Notes: generated from the letters alone by a model not told the origin. A DNA stretch of 64,000 nt from a bacterium (GCA_018662325.1 JABJGM010000002.1:94940-158939); one strand, 5' to 3'. Shown: positions 21,601-29,030, numbered from the stretch's first letter. Numbers and translations are program-made.

Positions 21601-23954
21601 TTAAGCATTAATCTGTACTTAGAATTTAGATCTAGGGAAAGATAATTGATTAAAAATTCAATCTTAGGAAGGCTTGCAAATTCGATCTCTTCAATGCTTA
21701 AGTCAGAACTCAAGCCATCTTGATAACCGTTGGAAAAGAGTTGCTCTAATAAAGCTTGTTCATCAAGAGGCAAACCTAAAGTTCTAATTTTACTTAAGGA
21801 AGAATTAACTTGCTCTAAATACTCAGAAGAAGAAGTGGCATAAAAAGCATCAGGTAGAATGTCTTTTTGAAACTCTCCTTGATAATCATAATATGTTACA
21901 TAATTTCTATGATCTACTGGTAAATTTAGATTTCCTGATATCAATGCTTTTTCAACTATGTTTCCATTAGGATCAGCATGTAAAGTAAAAGAAGGAATAG
22001 TTTTGCTTGAAGGAAATTTAGTTACGTCCATTCTTAAAGTAGCAATTTCAGATTCATCACCAAAAGGATTTTCTTTGATAAAAGTATTTTTAACCGGATT
22101 AGCTAAAAAATAAGAGGAGAACAGATGCCAATCTTGTGAGTCATAGTTATCTACAAAAACCTTAAAAGCTCTTGATAAATTAAAAGGACCGTCTATCGAG
22201 TCACCCATAAAATCATCATCAGAATTTTCAATTCTATTCAACAATGGAGTATTGCCTGCATTTACCGGAAGCCCAAAAAAATTAAAAATACCTTTCTTAT
22301 CAATAAACTCATCGAAACTATTCATCGCAAAACAAGATCTAACATCCAACTTACTTTCATAATCTAATTCAATTGGATATCCCCTATATTCATCCTGAAG
22401 AACGTCACCTCTAAATAAAGTACAATTACTCGAATTTAGATCTTTCCTATATGAACTTCTGCGAAGTTTATAGTCTTGAGTTTGTCTTGGCGGATTATAA
22501 CAAGTAGGCCCTTGATCTTCTGGATTCACTCCTATAAGACCAGCCCTGTTGTTATACATTGTTTTATAAACATCATCTTTCAATCCTCCACCTCTGTAAA
22601 TCCTACAGTCACTTGAACTGCTTACATTTTGATAATCTTTACCGTGAATTTGTGGCTCGTGTGCACCGATAACTGTCGTTTCGTCTTGCAGAATGTCGAA
22701 ATCAAAATTATCAAAATTCGAATCTTCAATACCATGATTTAAGAAATTTTTACTTCCTATCGTCTGAGAATTACCATCTCTATCAAAAGTTTTTAATGTA
22801 ATCGAAGAACCTTTTAAAATATTCACCGGAACTGCAACTTTTTCAAAAGCCTTTGTATACTCTCCCTGCACGAATTTATTTAAACTTTTTAGATAATTTG
22901 CCGCATAGTCATCTAGGTACTCAATAGCTAAAAAAGGAGAATAAATCTTTCCAGAATCATACCTTCCAGTACTATCGGCTTTCTTTGCAGATGCTCGAAC
23001 TGCATTCTTAAATAACTCCCCTGCACTTACCTTTAAAGACTTTAAGACAGTTGGCATCATTGTATCTGCATTCTTATCTAAATTTTCTAAAATCTGTGAA
23101 AACTCAGGAATGACATCTTGCGCATTAAGCGACTCAACAACCTCTTTTGTAACTTTATTTTGAGCTAAGTATCTATTGGCAGATTGAAAAACATCATAAA
23201 GAGGCTTAATTTCATCAATCAACAGCTTAGATTCATTAAAACTATCAGCCAGCATAATACTAGCCCTATCTGCATTTGAAAAACCAGGAGCCTTGATAGC
23301 ATTAAGGTGATTCTTATCTAAAAAACTAGCAACATCACCATAATTATTCTGACTCTCTGAAAAATTTATTAGCCCATGCCAAATCTCAGGACTATAATTA
23401 GTCTTAGCTGAATCAACCTCAAACCTATCAAGATCTTGGCTATACAAAAACCCAGGATTATCAAAGTCGGTATAAGGGTACATACTTAGTATGGATTGAT
23501 CTTGATTATGCAACTTTGCTAGTGGCACATTACCAACCAAGACAATACCTTTAAGCTCGTAATCTGTGAAATCACTATAATTGTTGAAATAAATATTTTT
23601 TAGATAGGTTGCAATTTCAATAGGATTCTTAGACGACTCAACGTTTACAATATTTACATCTGTATTTGAAAACTTTTTCCGAACGTCTTGAGCATACCTT
23701 TTTACCCTCTGCGGTAAATTAGTCGTATTCAATCCTGAATAATCTTGAGTCAAACCAAGATAAGACTCGCTCGAATTCATCAATCTAGAATCAGCCAATA
23801 TAAGTATTAAATTCTTACGCTTAGAAAAATCTAAATTCTCTAAAGCAAAAGCCACCGATGATTCGTTTAAAAAACTAACTGAAGTAAGCGAAAAAATCAA
23901 AAAGGCACATAAACTTTTTTGAAAAACTTTCAATAAATTAAATTTGGTTATCAT
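12603..23954 (-). CDS. Giant exported SLH-domain surface protein (3783 aa)
   Basis: This is a very large exported protein with an N-terminal signal peptide (about 13-38). Residues 45-200 look like a caspase/gingipain-type alpha-beta domain, with VLVGNVPLA near 138 and PEIWHG near 190; a distant VLVGDPTLKL near 1510 resembles the end of that fold. Ig-like beta modules occur around 1000-1210. Calcium-type acidic loops are DLNNDSIFD (about 1640), DSDQDGTSD (about 1935) and DLDYDSDDD (about 2925). A Cys/Trp-containing region leads to a Pro-rich stretch at 2510-2610. Three SLH-like repeats occupy about 3465-3670, and a Cys-rich CTACPCPY segment lies near the end. SLH repeats usually anchor proteins to wall polymers. 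A surface adhesin or scaffold role is inferred. It is the first gene of an operon with four exported proteins. Confidence 0.85.
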   Translation of the reverse strand: MITKFNLLKVFQKSLCAFLIFSLTSVSFLNESSVAFALENLDFSKRKNLILILADSRLMNSSESYLGLTQDYSGLNTTNLPQRVKRYAQDVRKKFSNTDVNIVNVESSKNPIEIATYLKNIYFNNYSDFTDYELKGIVLVGNVPLAKLHNQDQSILSMYPYTDFDNPGFLYSQDLDRFEVDSAKTNYSPEIWHGLINFSESQNNYGDVASFLDKNHLNAIKAPGFSNADRASIMLADSFNESKLLIDEIKPLYDVFQSANRYLAQNKVTKEVVESLNAQDVIPEFSQILENLDKNADTMMPTVLKSLKVSAGELFKNAVRASAKKADSTGRYDSGKIYSPFLAIEYLDDYAANYLKSLNKFVQGEYTKAFEKVAVPVNILKGSSITLKTFDRDGNSQTIGSKNFLNHGIEDSNFDNFDFDILQDETTVIGAHEPQIHGKDYQNVSSSSDCRIYRGGGLKDDVYKTMYNNRAGLIGVNPEDQGPTCYNPPRQTQDYKLRRSSYRKDLNSSNCTLFRGDVLQDEYRGYPIELDYESKLDVRSCFAMNSFDEFIDKKGIFNFFGLPVNAGNTPLLNRIENSDDDFMGDSIDGPFNLSRAFKVFVDNYDSQDWHLFSSYFLANPVKNTFIKENPFGDESEIATLRMDVTKFPSSKTIPSFTLHADPNGNIVEKALISGNLNLPVDHRNYVTYYDYQGEFQKDILPDAFYATSSSEYLEQVNSSLSKIRTLGLPLDEQALLEQLFSNGYQDGLSSDLSIEEIEFASLPKIEFLINYLSLDLNSKYRLMLKNLLDADFPLDIDGFNQSFDFVEINSFSDENQILFDLTSPDFSKNQISQSYQKPPSQSIIEDFNVENSGESLFTYFTEYLPEWFDEQSDRVKSVFDTDSYSFVWPEEGNTDFKYSSEKPSKIVVRNLPNFISLASEEFEFSVVALTQNEDISKDFEEIFTIQDSGDIQILNDDLDKDKAGVQLKFEDGIASVKAVPINAGEVSLLLNSQYKYIPLFDEKFEILVSQQKVAKSIEGEFKTKFVEGLTVKAEEFLSFKEISADDVEPKNFSFKLFDSNNSIVDFGSPKFTSDNKKVKVVPKDASNGVYNFQVNLPRTAGEYSFEVEFNGIQKLTHSIKVLPGKASKLTLVTGPKLLSGLESNEITIRATLADDFNNVTKLNSDLDIEFDESKITLDQSSQSRMSNGQASLRFNSIPLQTGYFEVKIKAEEIQETLNFHLALGLTKNDIQGLNSNSLSYLLNTNQSELYNSKAESLLLSGKTQAVITNTNSHRENQRLLTIHPDKSLEIFQDSKLSNQLEINDNRINLNFFYEGQKFLNVPFLKSESLRITSDPTSYFSQEFILIEPSSQNADVVFDSKSISFDDLELISIDDGLILSDQISISSSPSPENFNILNYDLFYKDIKVASLYLNSKKAQLAESPYYYEHPIITKKSENTHSIYNYLNSVSFVKPYESESLFLNQAKSNLSKGMDNPSRLANSQDKTLLLFTSGQAMGPSLMSYADLSTVLVGDPTLKLNNLIQGQGNFNKTLGQKIATLKSTAESILDTEKFIIIGDEEGFISLYNKERQILQESHIKLPLKPKQLIVLNEDPLEVLILFEDHCHLKDTCTYILKEDSGELVLDRFDLPEKIKPKKIYTADLNNDSIFDLMVYDSDFNFRVFHRSQNQRLEKKFESFIFPYPAKYFLDENYVYLKDENLDNPTNNFSNLKSHSEFNYSKFDLNAIQDPLDSSVLNIEIFTDVFRSSSDGSFNSPVAINLPDNALSASLMVNNQSFDMKRIDSGSYNYISDQSFNFSTSTTLKFLIKIDKNSVSDVPFVDTVKDEFTSNFINQTHVDFISQSNIDPGRNIQDFSTDIINQSIGSDGLLDIKIPFVSGSKVLYLQSSEFGFHPVYQYLAPPRVNISESMDFDVTGIADKTEDELNAYAQESRVKQFFTDSDQDGTSDFYSAAMNEVKAYADKTEKKLKELICGDSCIATPYNDALLVPGSMLSPPTPLIGLSCPWGPIPIGFGTPAFPCGFKLYLSPTLTGSFVLAPCIGGQCLKFQVATLPDDVCKKVNKSIIKGMNYVAKGVSKATKGVVSLEDRGAPRKFNPPSFPAIFSTWAKNQFFEIVKVIDMPDVNIIYPVLNADNNLELSNLNSWAREFGFYTNEEDLSKIDSLNPFPNCPDNISKENYNSFKELCGEYKNFEEYTAKKNSLFTRYTQNQQKYFEELSKMPIWEFETENMSINYPWYDDKELAKFFRSILLSLDKTIQNFLKAFYSWGCMDYQNVPPADKLGDYNFENFNDRVKASFSTLNDPRNENMGSPDIEWTYKDKKYPNFSGENSFVSAIKKAYDTQAKDWKDTVSFFIDLILGGQLTKIVSVVNKPKDGQQSDKQKSCIDFAVGMEGLTTNLYESYQSALLWRDMPLQIFEIQDFISKFALQVLDWGDQILTNVVDWFAQNTKNLSTWTKMFESLIKIYNNFNFIFQVFIDFFDKCDDCKTRRGSSFIDIILGLIPDIGDSLPFMEFPKIPDITLDISKIKTGLFIKMPIIKFNPQPLPLPRMNFEMTFPSAPDLDIGLVFGSIKIPVLPGPPDLSTLIDLPDLPKIQIPVLPIIPVAPEIADVGIDIQEKIGEELDLIKQILRIYCLIQKGLIPVPELTLSKAIQDMTARPLDVVLPIDKQISIKLPQLDLDYVKEYQAILESDLTYETDAIYEGLNSFSQALNLQIQDAFQEYNKKILEINELLDYKYEFLKEIQFEDVDLNAKVGLDLKTAFDLLARATEIEAKIKLPSTHTVIEMTDFKPRENFKVEDSIFFDQDKLNNAKYITDLMYENSDEKNIASIDPVKFTQNKSIVSDLLPKTSISKDAVKEFSNLIDNSQKLDKIFKDRAKYIAQGQGDNSSQGVEAKFPTGVHYVSPDGSFSRLYSFEDQDEAQSNFIFTDLDYDSDDDIIHTIDKEVYFKPLNSQRNFRYGSNDQFTLREDLDKEIQTLTPRDIQITESFEEIQVSFSNYLDLDNQIIDIYKPGTDKLIPFRRYVILHDENQETEFESLNQIDSLSGVISKDNFQEMFVKKSQSSSLKINIPLGLYSLVHSSKINSNLHTFNGPKALSIDFCKDRVAPTISGNISDIANPVLYQDIDLDLNTSTDIGSRIISMSVNYRNQAYALNVLNPIFNLPKITSPQLDKITIQAVDLAGNQSKLEISPKLQDLNIVLDKVSNTNVIGKIVPRVTEGNVTILKSNQDRLIPIKTNLVEDSSFDFKFSSQENLQITDNKNRPAIEIEDNNLIINDSSLEFTVLNSYEDLELLTILVSKDTQPITKVLLKTDSNLSPEIIDSREKSNDSSSQLVIVDENIEDNITIEIINDPLNDLDQTAIVKQNNKNILAVSRFANPVLIDKQYTLELDSSNQNPDVESLDQHWISLRGNANGKNLVSFKIQNIEDTLSLEQFINSDYQSHNQQIKDNPKAGISDLDLKADTQFSDINENTKGFDEINRLARLGIFQGVNIDGQNLFLPTNFLLRSEFAKTILKILCIKPRPESYLSPNVFSDILYSNTYDWFYPITKETFFLGIFEGYKGEVNNLGQSPFKPFNTISRIEAVKVIMEALENMDVITLEDVTEKNPWYTDYLKFAQDLTPILNDSAVVKSNFLLTKDEAQEPNQPISRQDFAILISRSLDIYNCIEQRSKLGLPLEDYRINESQTHIQESIERASKEETLESSEKQAFGLTNEQEDLLSPDDSTEIPDSSIGVKDPICTACPCPYEKKQGLALQDKDKFFIIYGEYDPINPIIYSTSKVFKINPNIDG

Positions 23955-24052
23955 TAAAGGAAAAATAAATTATTTGTACCTCAATAATATACAAGAAAAC
24001 CAACAAAAAATTAACAAATTCTAAGTAAAATCTAATTGACAAAAACAGTATT

Positions 24053-24079
24053 AAAAAAAAAACCACTCCAAAGAGTGGC
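24053..24079 (-). terminator. Terminator after the pilin gene
   Basis: Read leftward, the hairpin CCACTC-TTTG-GAGTGG is followed by a run of ten T. It lies 25 bases past the pilin stop codon and separates the pilus operon from the giant SLH-protein gene. The remaining bases to 23955 are A/T-rich and should hold the promoter for the giant gene, but I could not fix a -10/-35 pair. Confidence 0.88.
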
Positions 24080-24103
24080 TAAATTCAACAAATACCAATA
24101 GAA

Positions 24104-24649
24104 TTAGTTAATAATTACCATTACGTTGGTAGCATCATCTGCAGCAGGGGCCAATCCTTGACCAACCTCTTGATTATCAGTAATACCATTATCAAACGTA
24201 AAGGCTTGATCGTGATTAATAGGATCTTCAGATCTCATAAATACCGCATAGTTACCAAGAGTAGGATTATTAAGCTTTTGATAATAAACTCGATCATGGT
24301 TTTGATTATCTCCAACCGTACAATAAACTTTGGCATCAGCAGTAAATTTTTGACTTGGCGCTACATTTCCGAAGTAAGACACTAATGTCGTTTCATCACC
24401 TGTAAGATTTTGAAGACCATCTTTCTCACCATCAATACAGAAAGTACCATCTGGATAAGTTCCTTCTTCTAAATAGTACATCTCTACGTTAGAAACAACC
24501 TCTCCAAGAAGTTTTTTACGTGCAATATCACTAGTTTTTCCACCGATTCCTGTTAGATTAGGTAGTAAAAAACCTACCAAAACACCTATAATGGTGATCA
24601 CAATTAAGATTTCAATAAGAGTGAAACCTTTTTGTATATATTTGTTCAT
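24104..24649 (-). CDS. Type IV pilin-like prepilin
   Basis: The gene encodes a 181-residue prepilin. A short leader MNKYIQKG precedes the processing site, then FTLIEILIVITIIGVLVGFLLP, the hydrophobic assembly helix with Glu at mature position 5. Cleavage after Gly8 by a prepilin peptidase (not in this window) is expected. The globular part has two Cys (FCIDGEK and VYCTVG), likely forming a disulfide. It is separated from pilC by 93 bases and followed by a terminator, so it may have its own promoter and higher expression. It is probably the major pilin, though a minor-pilin role is possible. Confidence 0.93.
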   Translation of the reverse strand: MNKYIQKGFTLIEILIVITIIGVLVGFLLPNLTGIGGKTSDIARKKLLGEVVSNVEMYYLEEGTYPDGTFCIDGEKDGLQNLTGDETTLVSYFGNVAPSQKFTADAKVYCTVGDNQNHDRVYYQKLNNPTLGNYAVFMRSEDPINHDQAFTFDNGITDNQEVGQGLAPAADDATNVMVIIN

Positions 24650-24742
24650 GGGTTAAACATTAATTAAACTAAAAATAGCATGTGGCTTTTTTGCGTGTTT
24701 GGCAAATAATTTGACTTACTATATTTGAAATCTTAAGTTTAA

Positions 24743-25969
24743 TTAAAATACACTTATATTAGATATCATTTGACTTAACGGCAACATAATAGCCAAAACC
24801 ACTGTTCCAACCACACCACCAAGTACAAGCATAACAACAGGTTGTAAAAGCTTTGTAAAATTTTGCAACTTGTCAGAGAGGCTTTTATGGTTGTTACTTG
24901 CGACTTTTAATGCAACCTGAGGAAGATTACTAGACTTCTCACCTACTGCCAACTGAGAAATAAAGAAGTCAGAAAAATATGGACTTAAAAACATTGCATC
25001 ACAAAGTTTTATACCACTTTTAACGTCTTCCAATAGATAAAATATGTAACTTTTAAGGTAATAATTTGCAGTAGATTCTCGAGCAATCTCCAAAGACCTT
25101 ACGATTGAGACTCCGTTAAACATAAGCGATCCTAGCGTTTGAGCAAATAAACTCTGATTCTTTAACTGCTGAATATCTTTTACAAATGGCAAATTTAGTA
25201 GTAAGAAATCATAAATTCGCTTACCCAAACTGGTTTTAAGCATTGATATACAAGCAACGATTAAAATAGAAATGAAGCTTATTAAAAATAAAAAGTTTGA
25301 GTTTAAAAAATCAGAAGCCGCGATAATATTCTGAGTAATCATTGGCAATTCCATATCTGAACTCACAAATAAACTACTAACCTGAGGAATTACGAATTTC
25401 AACATAGCTATTACAACTAGTAAAGTAAAAATCATCACCATAATTGGATACAGCGAAGCCTTTTTAACTTCATTTCTTAATTCTAATTGAAATTTCAAAT
25501 CATCACTCAACTGGCTTAAGCTCGTGCTTAACTTCCCTATTGATTCCCCAGCTGAAATCATTCCTATTTCTTTTGAGTCAAAACAAGACTTAAAACCCTT
25601 TAAAATCTCCGATATCTTCCTACCTTGCTTGATACTTAGTAAACACACATTTAAAACAAATTTAACTTTTTTATCTTGAGATTGTTTCTGCAAAATATTA
25701 AAAGTTTCATCAATTGATATTCCAGAATCCAACAACAAAGCTACATTCTCAAATATATATAACTTCTGTGAAACAGAAAGCTTGATTTTGTTTTCTGAAA
25801 ACATAAAGAGCTGATGAATCTTATCTCTAAAAGATTCTGACTTAAATTCAGTAATATAATTCACTCCCGATGGATCAACAGTAGACAATATCTCTAAATG
25901 CGTCCCCTGCTTTAAATTTAAATCAGTTTGTTCTTGATTAAATACATTTAACTTTGTGTTCTCTCTCAT
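24743..25969 (-). CDS. pilC: Type IV pilus inner-membrane platform protein PilC/GspF
   Basis: The 408-residue protein has the GspF architecture: two cytoplasmic helical domains separated by membrane helices at about 165-190 and 220-245, and a third near 375-400. Recognisable family segments include GISIDETFNIL, GESIGKL, LKFVIPQVSSLF and the second-domain equivalents GVSIVRSLEIA and AVGEKSSNLPQVA. The protein couples the cytoplasmic ATPase to pilin insertion. An N-terminal extension of about 50 residues is hydrophilic. It lies two bases after the ATPase gene in the pilus operon. Confidence 0.94.
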   Translation of the reverse strand: MRENTKLNVFNQEQTDLNLKQGTHLEILSTVDPSGVNYITEFKSESFRDKIHQLFMFSENKIKLSVSQKLYIFENVALLLDSGISIDETFNILQKQSQDKKVKFVLNVCLLSIKQGRKISEILKGFKSCFDSKEIGMISAGESIGKLSTSLSQLSDDLKFQLELRNEVKKASLYPIMVMIFTLLVVIAMLKFVIPQVSSLFVSSDMELPMITQNIIAASDFLNSNFLFLISFISILIVACISMLKTSLGKRIYDFLLLNLPFVKDIQQLKNQSLFAQTLGSLMFNGVSIVRSLEIARESTANYYLKSYIFYLLEDVKSGIKLCDAMFLSPYFSDFFISQLAVGEKSSNLPQVALKVASNNHKSLSDKLQNFTKLLQPVVMLVLGGVVGTVVLAIMLPLSQMISNISVF

Positions 25970-25971
25970 AT

Positions 25972-27219
25972 TTATGAATTAACAACTCTAAGAATTTCAG
26001 ACAAGGTAGTCTTTGAATCTAAAACACTTTTTAATCCAGACTGAAGCAACGTTACCATTCCATTTCTCTTTGCAATTTTTTTTAATTCACCAATAGTTTC
26101 TCCTCCTACCAAGGCATTCTTAAATTCTTGCGTGAAAACAAGTATCTCATAAAGAGGAACTCGACCCTTAAATTTATCTAAATCAGTAAGACCATCTTTT
26201 AAATGTGGAATCTTAAATTCCGTAAGATCTACATCTTTCAAGAATTGGCTTGGAGCATCTTTAAGATTAGCTTTAATATAATCTTCAACTTGAATAGGAT
26301 TTGACTTATACTCAATAGCATCAGGGTTTACTTTTCTCACTAACCTTTGAGCGATCACGCATCTAATTGAACTTGCCAACAAATACCTTGGAACCCCCAT
26401 ATTAATCATTCTTGAAATTGTTTCAATTGCACTATTGGTATGAATTGTTGAAAAAACCAAGTGACCAGTTAAGGATGCTTCAATCGCTGTATTTAAAGTC
26501 TCTTGATCACGAACCTCACCAACCATAATAATATCAGGATCTTGCCTTAAAGCTGCCCTTAAACCTTTTGCAAAATCAAATCCTATTTCCTTTTTTGTTT
26601 GCGCCTGAGAAGTTCCCTTTAGAGGAATTTCTACTGGATCTTCAATAGTTAAAATATTACTCTTTCCGTCATTCAGATAATTTAAAGCTGAATACAAAGT
26701 TGTAGTCTTACCACTACCAGTGGGTCCTGAGGTTAAAATCACACCATTTGGATTTTTTAAAGCTTCTTTAAGTAATTTTAAATTGTATTGACTCATACCT
26801 AACGCTTCTAAGCTGGGGATGTCTTTTGTTCTATCAACTAAACGCATTACAATCTTTTCACCTTTTATGGTTGGCAGGGTTGAAACTCTTAAATCCATAG
26901 ATTTGCCATCAACAGTAGTAACTTGAGCATGACCATCCTGAGGAATTCGAGTCTCATCTATCTTTAAATTTGAGATAATCTTAATCCTACTACAAATGGC
27001 TGGATGAACCATATTTGCATAAGAAATTACTTCATGCATCATCCCATCAATTCTAAATCGAATAAAAACCTTATCATCTTCAGGCTGAATATGAACGTCA
27101 GATACTCCTATTTCAAGTGCTAAACTTAAAGTATTTAAGACTATTTCAGGCACATTTTGAGATGCAACAGAGCTTTCCAACTTTTGATAATCTTGATTTT
27201 GATTGATAATATTTGTCAT
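25972..27219 (-). CDS. pilB: Type IV pilus assembly ATPase PilB/GspE, short form
   Basis: This secretion ATPase powers pilus extension. The 415 residues start close to the ATPase N2 domain (VSDVHIQPEDDKVFIRFRIDG) and lack the N-terminal N1E/MshEN domain of full-length PilB (about 550 residues). Walker A GPTGSGKTT (about 160), the Asp box EDPVEIPL, Walker B region IIMVGEVRDQET and the His box STIHTNSA are intact. The C-terminal insert that usually carries four zinc-binding Cys has none here. PilT-like retraction ATPases are shorter still and lack this insert, and the position between pilO-like and pilC genes supports PilB. Confidence 0.93.
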   Translation of the reverse strand: MTNIINQNQDYQKLESSVASQNVPEIVLNTLSLALEIGVSDVHIQPEDDKVFIRFRIDGMMHEVISYANMVHPAICSRIKIISNLKIDETRIPQDGHAQVTTVDGKSMDLRVSTLPTIKGEKIVMRLVDRTKDIPSLEALGMSQYNLKLLKEALKNPNGVILTSGPTGSGKTTTLYSALNYLNDGKSNILTIEDPVEIPLKGTSQAQTKKEIGFDFAKGLRAALRQDPDIIMVGEVRDQETLNTAIEASLTGHLVFSTIHTNSAIETISRMINMGVPRYLLASSIRCVIAQRLVRKVNPDAIEYKSNPIQVEDYIKANLKDAPSQFLKDVDLTEFKIPHLKDGLTDLDKFKGRVPLYEILVFTQEFKNALVGGETIGELKKIAKRNGMVTLLQSGLKSVLDSKTTLSEILRVVNS

Positions 27220-27220
27220 T

Positions 27221-27727
27221 TTAAAGAGTGTGAATTACTAATGTAGACTTGAAGTTACTAACCTTAAGGCTATCTAAACTTGGAATATCTAATTTATAGT
27301 CGCTAAACTCAACTACAAATGGAAACTCTGAATTTATTGGGCTTTTAAGGCTTAAATCGTCAATAAAATTGATATAATCTTGAGATGTAGAATCAACCGA
27401 CAAAGAAACTATATATAAACCTTCTGACTTTTCGTTTAAACTTAAACTTTTTAGCTTTAAATCTGGGTAATCCTGCATAAACTTTTCAAATATTATTAAA
27501 ATCTGCTTTGGAGATTCTACTTTTACAGCCTTATAACTTTCGATTGGCTTATTTAAAACTAAAGGATTTTCACTTATAAATTCTTGTAAATTTGATATTT
27601 GTTCAGATTTTATACTCTCAGCCTTATATATTTTAAAATTCAAAAATATTGCAAAACTTAACATAAGCACAGTTAGTACCAAATAATGAAATCCGCTCTT
27701 TAAAAAATTAGATAAGTTTATTTGCAT
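27221..27727 (-). CDS. PilO-like pilus alignment protein (putative)
   Basis: The 168-residue protein has one N-terminal transmembrane helix (about 14-32), a short coiled region (YKAESIKSEQISNLQEFI) and a small alpha-beta domain, which is the layout of PilO. Sequence identity to PilO is not obvious. The call rests on topology, size and its place between a PilN-like gene and the ATPase gene, with one-base gaps on both sides. It would act in the inner-membrane alignment complex of the pilus machine. Confidence 0.6.
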   Translation of the reverse strand: MQINLSNFLKSGFHYLVLTVLMLSFAIFLNFKIYKAESIKSEQISNLQEFISENPLVLNKPIESYKAVKVESPKQILIIFEKFMQDYPDLKLKSLSLNEKSEGLYIVSLSVDSTSQDYINFIDDLSLKSPINSEFPFVVEFSDYKLDIPSLDSLKVSNFKSTLVIHTL

Positions 27728-27728
27728 A

Positions 27729-28919
27729 TTATATGTATTGGAATTTTAAATTTAAATTGTAAAAATCTTCTTTACTCAAAGACTCCAAATTAAATGTCTT
27801 AGATAGATCACCCTTGAAATTATTAGAGTTAAGAAAACTCTCTTCTATATTTAAAAAGTCTTTCAAAGGCTCTTTTTGATCGAGTTTAATATTTAAATTA
27901 ACACTACCTTGCTTAGAACTCGAGTTAACCTGAACCGAAACTAATTCAATCCTTGGACTTGTTTTAAACAATTCAAACTCAGCATCAGCGTTTTGCAAGG
28001 TTTTCTCCAAATCAATTAAAAACTTATTCTGATTAAATTTATCAACTTGAATCAAAGCAATATTATTAAGCTGCATCTTATTTGTAACTTCTAAATAAGA
28101 CTTTAGAAACTTTAAAAACTTTTCATCCTGAAAATTAGCATAATCTTGGCTTAAAAGACTAAGTATAGGAGCAAACTTTAGAAGCGATACCAAGTCAGAC
28201 TTTTGATCAGTGTCTAAACTATCTGAAGAATTAATAGTTTTAATTAAAACAGATTTATCTTCTAGATTATTTCTTTGAGATTTTAAAAGATTGAGTTTTA
28301 ACTTATTAAAATTTTCCGTTAAATCGAATTTAATTTTCTTTGCTTTATCTGTTGCGGATTTCTTTTGTGAATTTGTTTTAAATACACTTTCGGATTCCTT
28401 TAAGCTCTCTAAATATTCAAGTGACAAAACTGCTATTTGTTTGTTTACTACGGAAGAGTTGAGTAGTGTGGTAAACAAAAACTCAGATTTATAATTTAAA
28501 TCAACACTACTAACATTATCATCAGAATCTAAAATACTAGTGGAAAAATCAATAATGTCATTTTGAAACCAATAAGAAAAAACAAAAATTAATGCCATCA
28601 AAACTACAATGAAAAGATTTTTATAAATCCTCTTTCTTTTTTTCATTTTTAAAGAAAATTTAGTTTGGATACTTAGATCATCATCAAACTCATTATACGA
28701 AGAAAGCTCTTTTAAAAGCTGTGTATTAGAACTCTCCTGCTTTTTAGGCTCTAAATTATCAACCATTTGCGATAAAATTTCAGAGTCTAAATCATCACCC
28801 TTTTTATGTTTTGATTGGGCAAGTTTTAATTCTACACCCTTGTCTTGTAATCGTTGGTTTGTTTTATCTTCAGCTGAAGAAAATATCAATTTTTTCTTAG
28901 GTTGATTTTTATTTTCCAT
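27729..28919 (-). CDS. PilN-like bitopic pilus protein with long cytoplasmic tail (putative)
   Basis: The 396 residues comprise a charged Lys-rich cytoplasmic region of about 105 residues, one transmembrane helix at about 108-128, and an extracytoplasmic part with long helices followed by a beta-rich end. PilN normally has only a short cytoplasmic tail that binds PilM, and no pilM gene is present here, so the long tail may replace PilM contacts. The assignment is by topology and by being the first gene of the pilus operon. A promoter with an extended -10 lies directly upstream. Confidence 0.55.
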   Translation of the reverse strand: MENKNQPKKKLIFSSAEDKTNQRLQDKGVELKLAQSKHKKGDDLDSEILSQMVDNLEPKKQESSNTQLLKELSSYNEFDDDLSIQTKFSLKMKKRKRIYKNLFIVVLMALIFVFSYWFQNDIIDFSTSILDSDDNVSSVDLNYKSEFLFTTLLNSSVVNKQIAVLSLEYLESLKESESVFKTNSQKKSATDKAKKIKFDLTENFNKLKLNLLKSQRNNLEDKSVLIKTINSSDSLDTDQKSDLVSLLKFAPILSLLSQDYANFQDEKFLKFLKSYLEVTNKMQLNNIALIQVDKFNQNKFLIDLEKTLQNADAEFELFKTSPRIELVSVQVNSSSKQGSVNLNIKLDQKEPLKDFLNIEESFLNSNNFKGDLSKTFNLESLSKEDFYNLNLKFQYI

Positions 28920-28939
28920 AAGGCTACTTAAATCTAATT

Positions 28940-28969
28940 ATTATACCATAAACATAAGAAATAATCCAA
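28940..28969 (-). promoter_or_regulatory. Promoter of the type IV pilus operon
   Basis: Read leftward: TTGGAT (28969-28964), an 18-base spacer, then TATAAT (28945-28940) with an upstream TG one base away (extended -10). Start of the first gene is 20 bases further. It is back-to-back with the rplJ promoter. Confidence 0.6.
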
Positions 28970-28993
28970 TATGACAATTAATAGAATTTTAGG

Positions 28994-29022
28994 TTGACTT
29001 TTGATTACACAAGTAGTATTTT
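28994..29022 (+). promoter_or_regulatory. Promoter of rplJ-rplL
   Basis: TTGACT (28994-28999), a 17-base spacer and TATTTT (29017-29022) form a near-consensus housekeeping promoter. The expected start point near 29029 coincides with the first base pairs of the L10 leader structure. Confidence 0.65.
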
Positions 29023-29030
29023 TTGGATAC

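Noticed and set aside
24036..24041. TTGACA on the plus strand before the pilin terminator
   Set aside because: No -10 element at a suitable distance and no rightward gene follows.
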